Of a stretch of 64,000 nucleotides of DNA, positions 45,738 to 55,010 are shown in pieces. Every line of letters starts with the position of its first letter. Within the stretch, counting starts at the first letter, position 1. The DNA lies in contig NZ_KE386488.1 in assembly GCF_000427365.1 (NCBI RefSeq), positions 496,001 through 560,000 of the forward strand. The letters run 5' to 3'. The notes under the pieces were generated by a model. It was not told where the DNA came from. It did no database searches and worked only from the letters and a program-made list of their open reading frames with translations. The stretch is from Rikenella microfusus DSM 15922. GTDB lineage: Bacteria > Bacteroidota > Bacteroidia > Bacteroidales > Rikenellaceae. Made by a program: the position numbers and the translations under genes.

Positions 45738-45886
45738 TATAAAAAAGCATGGGCCTCATATTTTTCCGCAAGTGGCAGACGTTGGCGGGGATGTCTGCCT
45801 GAAAAAACACAAGGCCCATGCGAAAAGTATCTTTCAGAACCTGCGTAAGACAGGGACGATATGCACAGGATTACACCGCAAAGATA
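45738..45886 (-). ncRNA. Candidate structured RNA with terminator
   Basis: On the minus strand, a -7 box TATCTTTG (complement of 45879-45886) is followed by about 130 nt with nested pairing. First comes a small CCTG/CAGG hairpin, then an outer 10-bp stem GCATGGGCCT/AGGCCCATGC (complement of 45812-45821 and 45747-45756) enclosing a bulge and a 7-bp inner stem GGCAGAC/GTCTGCC. T6 follows the outer stem. A closing stem, large internal loop and apical stem give a 6S-RNA-like outline, but identity is not shown. It may instead be an attenuator for the gene at 44603-45676. Confidence 0.45.
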
Positions 45887-45969
45887 AAAACAAAAAACGA
45901 AATCCCGCGAAAAAACATTAAATTTACTTTTCGAAACAGCGCCGAACGCGATCCAAATACCGGATATAT

Positions 45970-48108
45970 ATGAGCTTCCATACCCTTTGCGGCCTCGCCG
46001 CCATTACCGCAGCCTTGACGAGCTGCCAAAACGCCATGACCATCAAGACCAAGCCTTACCCCGTCGCCCGCATGGACACCACCGTGCAGGACAACTACCA
46101 CGGCACCATCGTGAAAGACCCCTACCGCTGGCTCGAAGACGACAACTCCGCCGAGACCGCCGCATGGGTCCGGGCCCAGAACGAAGTCACGCAGGACTAC
46201 CTGTCGCAGATACCTTACCGCGGCCGCATCGAAGAACGCCTCACGCAGCTCTACGACTATCCGAAAGAGGGCACCCCGTTCCGCGTCGGCGAATACTACT
46301 TCTTCTACAAGAACGACGGCCTGCAAAACCAGAGCGTACTCTACTACCAGAAAGGACTGGACGGCGCCCCGGAAGTGTTCCTCGACCCCAACGCCCTCTC
46401 CGACAACGGTACCGCGGCGCTGAATACCGTCACCTTTTCGAAAGACGACCGATACGCCGCCTACTCCGTCTCCCGCTCCGGCTCGGACTGGGTCGAGATT
46501 TTCGTGATGGAGGTCGCCACGCGCAAACAGCTCGCCGACAAGATCGAATGGGTCAAATTCAGCGGCGCGAGCTGGGGACGGGACGGTTTCTATTACAGCC
46601 GTTACGACGCTCCCGCGCCCGGAACCAGCGCTTATTCCGCCAAAAACGAGTACCAGAAAGTCTATTTCCACAAACTGGGTACTCCCCAGACCGAAGACGT
46701 GCTCGTCTATGAAGACCGGGAACATCCGCTGCGCTACTTCTCCGGTTTCGTGAGCGACGACTTCAAGTGGCTCTTCATCGTCGCCTCCGAAGGGACGAGC
46801 GGCACAGAGATACTTTACAAGAACACGACCGTGCCCGGCGCACCGTTCAAAACGCTGTTCAAAGGCTTCGCCAACGACTACGCGGTGATCGACTGCGAGG
46901 ACGACAAGGCGCTGGTACTGACCAACGACGCCGCGCCGAATTTCCGGCTGGTGTCGGTCGATCTGAACGCGGCCGCCCCCGCCGTTACGGATGTGATCCC
47001 GCAGAGCGAAAACCTGCTGCAATGGGTCACCACGGCAGGCGGGGCTATCTTCGCCGGTTATCTGAAAGACGCTTCGAGCCGCGTTTATCAGTACGACAGA
47101 ACGGGGAAACAGGTGCGCGAGATTCCGCTTCCGGGCATCGGCACCGCCGCCGGCTTCGACGGCAAGAAAGACGACAAGGAGGTCTTCTACGGATTCAGCA
47201 GTTTCAACGTGCCGCCGACTTCGTACCGCTACTCCATCGCCGACGGTACCTCGACCCTCTACCGCCAGACGAAAGTGAACTTCGACGTATCCTCGTTCCA
47301 GGTGGACCAGGTGTTCTACACCTCTAAAGACGGCACGCGGGTGCCGATGTTCCTGGTTTACAAAAAAGGATTGAAGCGCGACGGCAACAACCCCGTGTAC
47401 CTTTACGCCTACGGCGGTTTCAACATCAGCCGCACGCCGGGCTTCTCGGCGTCGAACATCCTGCTGCTGGAGCAGGGCGGCATCTATGCGCTGGCGAACA
47501 TCCGGGGCGGGGGCGAATACGGCGAGGCATGGCACCGGGCCGGGATGCTGGAAAAGAAACAGAATGTCTTCGACGATTTCATCGCCGCGGCGGAGTACCT
47601 GATCGCGGAAAAATACACCTCGCCGAAGAAGCTGGCCATCGCGGGCGGCTCGAACGGGGGACTGCTGATCGGGGCGTGCCTGACGCAGCGGCCCGACCTG
47701 TACTGCGCGACGTTCCCGATGGTGGGGGTGCTGGACATGCTGCGTTACCACCGCTTCACGATCGGCTGGGGCTGGGTCGTGGAGTACGGCTCGGCGGACA
47801 ATGCGACGGATTTCCCGTACCTGTACAAGTACTCGCCGCTGCACAACATCCGGCCGGGCGTGTGCTACCCGCCGACGATGATCATGACGGCGGACCACGA
47901 CGACCGGGTGGTGCCGGCGCATTCGTTCAAGTTCGGGGCGACGCTCCAGGCGGCCCAGACGGCGGCTCCGGGCTGCGACAACCCGATCCTTCTGCGTGTG
48001 GAGTCGGATGCGGGCCACGGGGCGGGCAAACCGGTGTCGAAGACGATCCGGGAACAGGCGGACATCTGGTCGTTCTTCCTTTGGAACGCCGGGGTGCGGG
48101 AGCTGTAA
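45970..48108 (+). CDS. Prolyl oligopeptidase family (S9A) lipoprotein
   Basis: A 712-residue serine peptidase that cuts short peptides after proline. A lipobox (AALTSC) near residue 19 indicates a membrane-anchored envelope protein. The N-terminal part forms the seven-bladed propeller (about 90-430). The C-terminal alpha/beta hydrolase carries the triad: Ser561 in GGSNGGLL, Asp in ADHDDRVVP and His in DAGHGAGKP. Length is normal for S9A. It is divergent from the nucleoid-associated protein gene across the candidate RNA region. The start ATG at 45970 begins the signal peptide. Confidence 0.93.
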   Translation: MSFHTLCGLAAITAALTSCQNAMTIKTKPYPVARMDTTVQDNYHGTIVKDPYRWLEDDNSAETAAWVRAQNEVTQDYLSQIPYRGRIEERLTQLYDYPKEGTPFRVGEYYFFYKNDGLQNQSVLYYQKGLDGAPEVFLDPNALSDNGTAALNTVTFSKDDRYAAYSVSRSGSDWVEIFVMEVATRKQLADKIEWVKFSGASWGRDGFYYSRYDAPAPGTSAYSAKNEYQKVYFHKLGTPQTEDVLVYEDREHPLRYFSGFVSDDFKWLFIVASEGTSGTEILYKNTTVPGAPFKTLFKGFANDYAVIDCEDDKALVLTNDAAPNFRLVSVDLNAAAPAVTDVIPQSENLLQWVTTAGGAIFAGYLKDASSRVYQYDRTGKQVREIPLPGIGTAAGFDGKKDDKEVFYGFSSFNVPPTSYRYSIADGTSTLYRQTKVNFDVSSFQVDQVFYTSKDGTRVPMFLVYKKGLKRDGNNPVYLYAYGGFNISRTPGFSASNILLLEQGGIYALANIRGGGEYGEAWHRAGMLEKKQNVFDDFIAAAEYLIAEKYTSPKKLAIAGGSNGGLLIGACLTQRPDLYCATFPMVGVLDMLRYHRFTIGWGWVVEYGSADNATDFPYLYKYSPLHNIRPGVCYPPTMIMTADHDDRVVPAHSFKFGATLQAAQTAAPGCDNPILLRVESDAGHGAGKPVSKTIREQADIWSFFLWNAGVREL

Positions 48109-48344
48109 CCTATATAGAGTTCCCGGCCTTTCGATGTCTCGGCGCGCGTCCCCCCGTGCGCCCTGCTGTCTTGCCCACGACCGAGACGGCCGTCCGGAAA
48201 GGGGGTGCTTCCGTTATTTTTTCGGCTCGCGCCGACCCTTCCGGGTCTTTTGCCGGGTTTGCACCGCCTCATGCCGGCCGGCGCGGAGCCGAAACGGAAT
48301 TTGTGTAAAGTCGTATTAGTCCACCTCAGCTTTAATCTATTCTT
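48109..48344. repeat. Modules H and G
   Basis: Module H (about 48113-48200) recurs at 34337-34400. Module G (about 48215-48320, TTTTTTCGGCTCGCGCCG to TTTGTGTAAAGTCGTAT) recurs at 50305-50410 and, in part, at 36055-36125. No gene is supported. Confidence 0.65.
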
Positions 48345-48812
48345 ATGAGCGAAAAAATATATCCGCCGGAAATGCATACCGCCGAACACATACTGGGCGG
48401 CACGATGGTCAGGATGTTCGGGTGCGGGCGGGCCGTGACCACCCATCTGGAGAAAAAGAAGTCCAAAGCCGATTTCGATTTCCGGAACATCGGGCGCAAC
48501 CTGACGCCCGAAGAGACGGACGACCTCACGCGTATCGTCAACGACCAGATCGGCAGACATCAGGCCGTGACTGCCCGTATGGTACCGTATGCCGCGGCCG
48601 CGCAGGAGTTCGACCTTTCGCGGCTCCCCGAAACGGCCGCCGCAGGACCCGACGCCATGCTGCGCATCGTCTGCGTCGGCGATTACGACCGTTGCCCCTG
48701 TATCGGGGAACACGTCTCCAACACCTCCGAAATAGGCCGCCTGCGCATCGTCTCCACCGACTACGACGAGCAGACCGGCATCCTGCGCATACGTTTCAAA
48801 CTCGACCGGTAA
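48345..48812 (+). CDS. AlaX-like alanyl-tRNA editing domain protein
   Basis: A 155-residue stand-alone version of the second additional domain of threonyl/alanyl-tRNA synthetases. It hydrolyses tRNAs carrying the wrong amino acid. The zinc ligands are visible: HTAEH near residue 11 and the CPCIGEH stretch near residue 125. Length fits the short AlaX group. It is cytosolic. It begins after a module G repeat and ends 4 bp before the GH3 gene, so the two share a transcript although their roles are unrelated. Alternative substrates such as mischarged Ser- or Gly-tRNA are possible. Confidence 0.8.
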   Translation: MSEKIYPPEMHTAEHILGGTMVRMFGCGRAVTTHLEKKKSKADFDFRNIGRNLTPEETDDLTRIVNDQIGRHQAVTARMVPYAAAAQEFDLSRLPETAAAGPDAMLRIVCVGDYDRCPCIGEHVSNTSEIGRLRIVSTDYDEQTGILRIRFKLDR

Positions 48813-48816
48813 GCCC

Positions 48817-49977
48817 ATGCGGAAGTTATTCGCCCTCATCGCTTTCATCGGCCTCGGCAGCCTGCCCTGCGGAGCCCTCCGGGCGCAAACCGCCGCCGAC
48901 GACAGCCTGCTGCGCCGACAGGTCGGCCAGATGATCGTCGCGGGCTTCCGCGGATACGAAGCCGCCGGAGAGATAGCCCGCGACATCCAGGAGCGGGGTA
49001 TAGGCGGCGTGATTTACTTCGACCGCGACGTACCTTCCGGAACGAACCGGCGCAACATCCGTTCGCCGCAACAACTGCAAAAGTTGAGCGCCGACCTGCA
49101 AACGCTGGCCCGCCGGAGCGGACATCCGCCCCTGTTCGTAGCCATCGACCAGGAGGGAGGACGCGTCGATCGGCTGAAAGCCGCGTACGGCTTCCCGCCC
49201 AGCGTCAGCGCAGCGTATCTGGGCCGTTTGAACGACCCCGACACCACGCGGAAATGGGCCTCGCTCGCCGCGGCGACCTGCCGCCGGGCCGGAATCAATG
49301 TCGATTTCGCCCCTTGCATCGACGTGGATGTCGATCCGGCCTGTCCCGTGATCGGCGCCCTCGGGCGGAGCTTTTCCGGCGATACCGCGATCGTCGCGGC
49401 ACAGGCGCGGATCTGGATAGACGCTTTGCATGGCGAAGGCATATTCGGCTCGCTGAAACACTTTCCGGGGCACGGCAGTTCGCGCACCGACAGCCATATC
49501 GGGCTGCCCGACATTACGCGCACCTGGCAGCGGGAGCGGGAACTCGCCCCCTACCGGACGTTATTCGCCGAAGGTTACGCCGATTTCGTGATGGTCGGCC
49601 ACCTGCTCCACCGCGGGGTGGACGCCGATTATCCGGCATCGCTTTCGCGGCGGTGGATCGAAGGCGTCCTGCGCGACGAGTTGGGATACCGGGGCGCGGT
49701 CGTCACGGACGACCTGAACATGGGAGCCATCGTGGACCGCTATTCGCTCGAAAAGGCTCTGGAGCTGGCCATCAATGCCGGGGCGGACATGGTCATCGTC
49801 GGTAATAACGGCAAGACTTACGAACCCGGTCTGACCGCCCGTACCATCGACCTGATCTGCGCGCTGGTACGCCGGGGACGCATCCCCCGCGAACGGATCG
49901 AGGAGGCCTGCACCCGTATTGCAGAGCTGAAAGCGAGGCTGGAACAGAGGCGGCCCGCCTGTCCGGAAGTCATCTGA
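48817..49977 (+). CDS. GH3 beta-N-acetylhexosaminidase-like enzyme
   Basis: A 386-residue glycoside hydrolase of family 3, NagZ-like. It has a signal peptide (to about residue 24, ALRAQT), so it acts in the periplasm. The NagZ signature KHFPGHGSSRTDSH (about 210-223) carries the catalytic His, and the nucleophilic Asp lies in VTDDLNMGAI (about 305). The probable role is release of N-acetylglucosamine from peptidoglycan fragments or host glycans. The single-domain size fits NagZ. It follows the AlaX-like gene by 4 bp. Confidence 0.9.
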   Translation: MRKLFALIAFIGLGSLPCGALRAQTAADDSLLRRQVGQMIVAGFRGYEAAGEIARDIQERGIGGVIYFDRDVPSGTNRRNIRSPQQLQKLSADLQTLARRSGHPPLFVAIDQEGGRVDRLKAAYGFPPSVSAAYLGRLNDPDTTRKWASLAAATCRRAGINVDFAPCIDVDVDPACPVIGALGRSFSGDTAIVAAQARIWIDALHGEGIFGSLKHFPGHGSSRTDSHIGLPDITRTWQRERELAPYRTLFAEGYADFVMVGHLLHRGVDADYPASLSRRWIEGVLRDELGYRGAVVTDDLNMGAIVDRYSLEKALELAINAGADMVIVGNNGKTYEPGLTARTIDLICALVRRGRIPRERIEEACTRIAELKARLEQRRPACPEVI

Positions 49978-50491
49978 CTTTCCCGAAAATCGGGTAACGA
50001 TTTCTCCGAACGGTTCTGCGGCGCCGCCCGGTACGGAAGACCGGGAGTTTTCTCTGCCGGGGTGGCACACAGCTGAAGGGGTAAAACATTTGGTCAGTAT
50101 ATACGACATTACCCAAAATCGGGTAACGATCTCTCTAAACGGCCCTGCGTCCAAGCCGCTTTACGGATTCGCAGGGGTGGGCGCGGGCCGAAATATACTG
50201 AAAATCAAGTGTGCATATGATATAGGATAAAGTCGTATATACTTACAAACATTTTAATCGTACGATTAAAAATAAATGGTGATTATATACTATTTTACAC
50301 TACAGTAATTTTCCGGCTCGCGCCGGCTCCTTTGGGTCTTTTGCCCGGGTTGGCGTCGCCTCATACCGTCCGCACGGAACCGAAACGGGGTTTGTGTAAA
50401 GTCGTATATAGTCACCAAATGTTTTATCCATTCGACTTTTGCGCCCGCAAGGGTATGCTCTAAAAATCAGACCTAAAATATAGTCGTCCGA
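49978..50491. repeat. Tandem module F copies and module G
   Basis: No gene is supported. Two module F copies (about 49978-50075 and 50100-50240), each beginning with a CCCRAAAATCGGGTAACGAT stretch, are followed by a perfect 20-bp palindrome TTTTAATCGTACGATTAAAA at 50252-50271 and module G (50305-50410). A further F fragment lies downstream at about 51412-51465. Confidence 0.75.
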
Positions 50492-51283
50492 ATGAATTTT
50501 TCCACCGATTTTCCCAGACGGATCCGGCACTTCATCCGGTTTATTCTGCCGGCCCTGCTGCTCGCCGGCTGCGATTACGATCGCTTCGGAGAGTTGCCGG
50601 AAGAAGAGTCGCCCGTCATGAATGCCAATACCACGTTGGCCAGCGTGGAACGGTTCTATCGGAACGGAGGCGTCGATTTCCCCGACGGCACGGTGGTCAG
50701 CGGAACGGTCACTACGTCCGACTCGGCGGAAAACTTTTATAAGATGCTGGTTATCCAACAGAAAGAGACGCCGCTGGCCGTCCTGACCGGAACATACGAC
50801 ACTTACAGCGCTTACCGGCCGGGCGGGCGGATCGCCGTACGGCTCGACGGTCTCCGGGTCGGCTTGTGGGACGGCATGTTGGCTGTCGGGGCACCGGAAC
50901 CGGAATATACCGAAGGAATCGACTACATCGCCTCCGATGCCGTACTGCGGAAAATCATCGCCCGTATGGACGGCTCCGAACCGGTCGATACGCTGGAGAC
51001 GTCCATCGCCGGAATATCGTCGGCACTGGCAGGAAGGCTGGTCAGACTCTCCGATGTCTTTTTCACGCAGGGAGGCCGCCATACCTGGAGCGGAGAACAG
51101 ACTTTGTCTGACGCAGGTGGCCGTACGCTCCGGACTTATACCAGCCCTTATGCCTCTTTCGCGGACGACCTGCTGCCGGAAGGCCGTATCAGTCTCACGG
51201 GTATCGTCACCGTGTACCGGGATGTCGTGCAGCTCAAAGTCAGCTCTGCCGACGACGCGGTTCCGGCGACGGGCCGCTATTGA
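50492..51283 (+). CDS. DUF5689-like lipoprotein
   Basis: A 263-residue lipoprotein (signal ending in LLLAGC, Cys near residue 28). The body matches the DUF5689 type of Bacteroidetes: an OB-fold-like stretch (about 60-125; SGTVTTSDSAENFYKMLVIQ then AVRLDGLRVGLWDGML) and a second related unit near the C-terminus (ISLTGIVTVYRDVVQLKV). Such proteins often bind nucleic acids or sugars on the surface; no activity is known. It stands alone and is followed by a terminator at 51351-51389. Confidence 0.78.
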   Translation: MNFSTDFPRRIRHFIRFILPALLLAGCDYDRFGELPEEESPVMNANTTLASVERFYRNGGVDFPDGTVVSGTVTTSDSAENFYKMLVIQQKETPLAVLTGTYDTYSAYRPGGRIAVRLDGLRVGLWDGMLAVGAPEPEYTEGIDYIASDAVLRKIIARMDGSEPVDTLETSIAGISSALAGRLVRLSDVFFTQGGRHTWSGEQTLSDAGGRTLRTYTSPYASFADDLLPEGRISLTGIVTVYRDVVQLKVSSADDAVPATGRY

Positions 51284-51350
51284 ATAGCGGGAGGCCGTCC
51301 GGTGAACCTTACCGGCACCGCCCTCGGGAACCCGTCCGGCGCAAAACGGA

Positions 51351-51389
51351 CAGTCCCGGTCTAGCTTCATGCCAGACCGGGACTGTTAT
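51351..51389 (+). terminator. Intrinsic terminator
   Basis: A perfect 12-bp stem CAGTCCCGGTCT (51351-51362) with 51374-51385 around an 11-nt loop, followed by TTATT. It ends the DUF5689 gene and may also slow the convergent rpoD transcript. Confidence 0.75.
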
Positions 51390-51556
51390 TACGACCTGTC
51401 CGTTATCGCGTTCCAAACGGCCCTGCGGGAGTGTTCGGCGCATGGGGAACCGGGAGTTTTCTCCGAGGAAAGGGACGTGCGGATCTGAAATCCGATACGC
51501 ACGCACAACAGAGCCAAGCCGCGTATGTACTCACCTTTTATGTAAGGGGGGAAAAA

Positions 51557-52417
51557 TTACCCCAGATAGGTTTTGAGCTGTTTGCTGCGCGAACTGTGGC
51601 GCAGGCGGCGGATCGCTTTTTCCTTGATCTGGCGCACGCGTTCGCGGGTCAGCCCGAACTGTTCGCCGATCTCTTCGAGGGTCATCTCCGAAGTGCCGAT
51701 CCCGAAGAAATACTTCACGATGTCGCGTTCGCGTTCGGTCAGCGTAGAGAGGGCGCGTTCCACCTCCGTGGAGAGCGACTCGTTGATGAGGCTGCGGTCG
51801 GCGTTGGGCGAGTCGTTGTTCACCAGCACGTCCAGCAGGCTGTTGTCTTCGCCTTCGGCGAACGGGGCGTCCACCGATACGTGGCGGCCCGAAACGCGGA
51901 GCGTATCGGCCACTTTCTCTTTCGGCAGGTCGAGCACGTTGGCCAACTCTTCGGGCGAGGGGGTCCGTTCGTTCTCCTGCTCGAAACGGGCGAACGCTTT
52001 GTTGATCTTGTTGAGCGAGCCGACCTGGTTCAGCGGCAGGCGCACGATACGCGACTGTTCGGCCAGCGCCTGGAGGATCGACTGACGGATCCACCATACG
52101 GCGTAGGAGATGAATTTGAAGCCGCGGGTTTCGTCGAATTTTTCGGCCGCCTTGATCAGTCCCAGGTTTCCTTCGTTGATCAGGTCGGGCAGCGTAAGCC
52201 CCTGGTTCTGGTACTGCTTGGCGACGGACACGACGAAGCGCAGGTTCGCTTTGGTGAGTTTTTCGAGGGCTTCCTGGTCGCCTTTTTTGATCCGCTGGGC
52301 CAGTTCGACCTCTTCTTCGACGGTTATCAAATCTTCACGCCCAATCTCCTGCAGGTATTTGTCCAGCGAGGCGCTTTCGCGATTGGTGATCGATTTGGTA
52401 ATTTTTAATTGTCTCAT
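51557..52417 (-). CDS. rpoD: Primary sigma factor (RpoD-type)
   Basis: A 286-residue sigma-70 factor. It is the compact housekeeping form of Bacteroidetes, lacking the long N-terminal region 1.1 of E. coli RpoD. Regions 1.2 (about 17-45), 2.1-2.4 ([15 protein letters not shown] through [16 protein letters not shown]), 3 and 4.2 ([18 protein letters not shown]) are all present. This factor recognises the TTTG/TAnnTTTG promoters noted across the window. The start MRQLKITKS is typical of the group. It is separated from htrA by 182 bp of unique DNA. Confidence 0.95.
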   Translation of the reverse strand: MRQLKITKSITNRESASLDKYLQEIGREDLITVEEEVELAQRIKKGDQEALEKLTKANLRFVVSVAKQYQNQGLTLPDLINEGNLGLIKAAEKFDETRGFKFISYAVWWIRQSILQALAEQSRIVRLPLNQVGSLNKINKAFARFEQENERTPSPEELANVLDLPKEKVADTLRVSGRHVSVDAPFAEGEDNSLLDVLVNNDSPNADRSLINESLSTEVERALSTLTERERDIVKYFFGIGTSEMTLEEIGEQFGLTRERVRQIKEKAIRRLRHSSRSKQLKTYLG

Positions 52418-52599
52418 TTATCCTGTTCTGATTGTATTTCGCTGTAGTCGGCGTTTTAATATACGTCGGAAAAACGCTTTTGTTTCGGTACAGGTGCGTT
52501 TATTTCGGAACATTGGCCGCCTGTCTGTACGGTACACACAGGCGGCCAATGAGTTGGCCATCGATTTTTCCGCGTTGTTTTCTTTCCGCCGAAGCCGTT

Positions 52600-54117
52600 T
52601 TAACGGCTCAGGGCCTGGTAGCTGACGATCCGTCCGTCGGGATAGATCCCGTCGATGGACTGCACTTTGTCTGTGATGCGGTTCAGGTCGCTGACGCTGG
52701 CGATCGGCGTGTCGTTGATGGCGGTGATGATATAACCGCGCTGCACGCGCGATTTGGCCAGTAGGCCGCCCGACTTGAGGTCCACGACCTGAATGCCGCC
52801 GCGGATGCGGAGTTCCTTTTTCAGCTTGTCGCTCACTTCGCGGAACGTGGCGCCGAGTTCGTCGATCAGGTTCACGTCGTCTTTCTTGACCAGTTCGGTT
52901 TTTCCGGCGCGGTTGCGCAGGGTCACGTCGTATTCCTTCACGGAACCGCCGCGTTTGACGGTTACTTTGATTTTATCGTTGGGGCGCAGTTTGGCGATGG
53001 TCTCCTGCACATCGGCCGTGGAATTCATGACCTTCCCATTGATATGGGTCAGCACGTCGCCCGCTTCGATGCCTGCGGCTTCGGCCGCGCCGTCGGCCAC
53101 CACTTCGGCGATGTACATGCCGCCGGGTTCATCGATGTCGTGTTCCTTGCCGAAACGTTCCACCCAGTCGGGAGTGATGGCCTGGAAGGTGATCCCGAGC
53201 ATGGCTCGCTGCACGACGCCGTATTCGCGCAGGTCGGTCACCACTTTGCGCACGATCGACGAGGGTACGGCGAACGAGTAGCCGGCATAGGCCCCGGTGG
53301 GCGATTTGATAACAGTGTTGATGCCGATCAGGTTGCCTTCGGTAGTGATCAGCGCCCCGCCGCTGTTGCCGGGATTGACGGCGGCGTCGGTCTGGATGAA
53401 CGACTCGATGCCCATCTGCGAGGGCAGTACGCCGAGGCTGCGCCCTTTGGCGCTTACGATACCGGCGGTGACGGTCGAGGTCAGCCCGTAGGGGTTCCCG
53501 ATGGCGAGCACCCATTCGCCGAGCCGGAGTTCTTCGGAATTTCCGAACGCAATGGTCTTCAGGTCTTTGGCGTCTATCTTCAGCAGGGCGATGTCGGTCG
53601 AGGGATCGGTACCTACCAGCGTGGCTTTATGGGTGGTGCCGTCGTGCAGGGTCACGATCAGTTCGTCGGCGTCTTCCACGACGTGGTTATTCGACACGAT
53701 GTAGCCGTCGGCCGAGATAATGACGCCCGAACCGCCGGAACGGCGTTCCTGCTGCTGGGGTTGGCTTTGCTGTTGTTGCTGTTCCTGTTGCGGTCCGAAG
53801 AAGAATTCGAAGGGATCGAAACCTCCGCTGCCGAAGGGGTTGGAGAACCGCCGGACGGTATATTTCTGCCGGTTTTCGATATTGACCACGGCTTCGACGC
53901 CGTGTTCGGCGGCTGCGGTGAAGTCGGGCAGTATGTTCTGTGTCGTGCCTGCGGGAGCTGAGGCGAAGTGCGCTGCGGCCGTTTCGCCGGTATAGGTCAC
54001 AACGGCGGCAGCGGGGGCCGCATTCCGTTTGGCCGCGATCCGGCTGACGCCGTATGCGGCCAGCGAACCTGCCGCTATGGAAAGCGACACGCTCAGGATA
54101 ATCCATCGTTTTCTCAT
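52600..54117 (-). CDS. Periplasmic serine protease Do/HtrA
   Basis: A 505-residue DegP/HtrA protease that degrades or holds misfolded envelope proteins. An N-terminal hydrophobic segment (about 5-25) serves as signal or anchor. The trypsin-like domain has the triad His145 (SNNHVVEDADE), Asp175 (STDIALLKID) and Ser252 (NPGNSGGAL). Two PDZ domains follow (about 330-410 and 425-505). A glutamine-rich stretch (about 110-124, QQEQQQQQSQPQQQ) sits in the loop before the protease core; it is unusual and probably disordered. It is transcribed as a separate unit upstream of rpoD. Confidence 0.93.
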   Translation of the reverse strand: MRKRWIILSVSLSIAAGSLAAYGVSRIAAKRNAAPAAAVVTYTGETAAAHFASAPAGTTQNILPDFTAAAEHGVEAVVNIENRQKYTVRRFSNPFGSGGFDPFEFFFGPQQEQQQQQSQPQQQERRSGGSGVIISADGYIVSNNHVVEDADELIVTLHDGTTHKATLVGTDPSTDIALLKIDAKDLKTIAFGNSEELRLGEWVLAIGNPYGLTSTVTAGIVSAKGRSLGVLPSQMGIESFIQTDAAVNPGNSGGALITTEGNLIGINTVIKSPTGAYAGYSFAVPSSIVRKVVTDLREYGVVQRAMLGITFQAITPDWVERFGKEHDIDEPGGMYIAEVVADGAAEAAGIEAGDVLTHINGKVMNSTADVQETIAKLRPNDKIKVTVKRGGSVKEYDVTLRNRAGKTELVKKDDVNLIDELGATFREVSDKLKKELRIRGGIQVVDLKSGGLLAKSRVQRGYIITAINDTPIASVSDLNRITDKVQSIDGIYPDGRIVSYQALSR

Positions 54118-55010
54118 AGTTTCTGTATTGACTTTCTGTCTGTTAATGGTTACTGTGAGTAGATGTTCTCTTCACGGGCACGGATATTTTTTCGACGGTC
54201 TGTATCGGTTGTTCGGATTAAAAACGTTCCGACGCCGCAAAATGGTATGTACTGCGGTAAATAATCGTTCGTTTATTCTGTACTGTTCAGGTTTGAGGGT
54301 ACTGTTCTCTTTGTGAACAACCGACGCTGCCAGCGTACCCAGAGACCGCTTGCGGGCTATGGTAAGCGGCGAGGAGGAACCGAGTAGCGTTCCGAGACCA
54401 AAGACCGTTCACGGTCTTTGGCAAGGTAGCACGAGGAAGCCGCAGGCAAAACAAGCGCAGCGCAGTTAGCGAGAACCGGAAAACCGACGCAGCAGCCGAA
54501 CGCCGTCGAACTCGTTCGAATGGCCGAGGCGCCAGGAGGAAGGCGAAGCCAAACTTTTTGAGATGCTGGCGCATCTCCTGAGCCTGCCGGATACCCGTTG
54601 TTTTCGATTCTATTATGTTATCGGAATAGGGGGCTAAACAAATGTAAACATAGGATAGTCCCCCTATTCCGATAACATAAAAGAGTTCGCAATGCAAACG
54701 AACTTCGGTAAACTGAGGCGAAACAAAGCTGCCCGAAAGTCTTTTTGGTTCTTTTTACCTGCGGTTTCCTCGCGCTACCTCACCATAGTCCGCAAGCGGT
54801 CTCCGGATTCGCCACGCTGCTCGGTTCTTCAGAAAAAGAACGGTTGCCTCAAAAGCCTAAAACGGGACAAATAATCGTACAGTTATTTATAAAATCCGGA
54901 CGCCCGGGAGCGGTCGCAATTTTCGGCGCATAAAGCGACGAATTGCGGGCCTCCCGAGGGGGAGGCGTCCGGCCCGCCCGCTGACGCGGAAACTGATTTT
55001 AAACCTACGG
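54118..55010. repeat. Module J copy with a long inverted repeat, then module A
   Basis: No gene is supported. The outer parts of module J (about 54285-54570 and 54730-54890) match 22385-22580 and 22760-22914. The core holds a 21-bp perfect inverted repeat (separate entry). A joint near 54872 is followed by module A in reverse (about 54890-55003). The next joint supplies the stop codon of the gene at 55011. Confidence 0.78.
54613..54680. repeat. Perfect 21-bp inverted repeat, MITE- or hairpin-like
   Basis: The arm beginning TTATGTTATCGG (54613-54633) is the exact reverse complement of 54660-54680, around a 26-nt AT-rich loop. It is poorer in GC than its surroundings and lies inside module J, which suggests a later insertion or a strong structural element. 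Confidence 0.75.

Noticed and set aside
45747-45821. An integron attC site, suggested by the imperfect palindrome with an inner stem
   Set aside because: The core-site consensus (RYYYAAC/GTTRRRY) is not at the expected ends, no integrase or cassette array is near, and T6 after the stem fits a terminator better.
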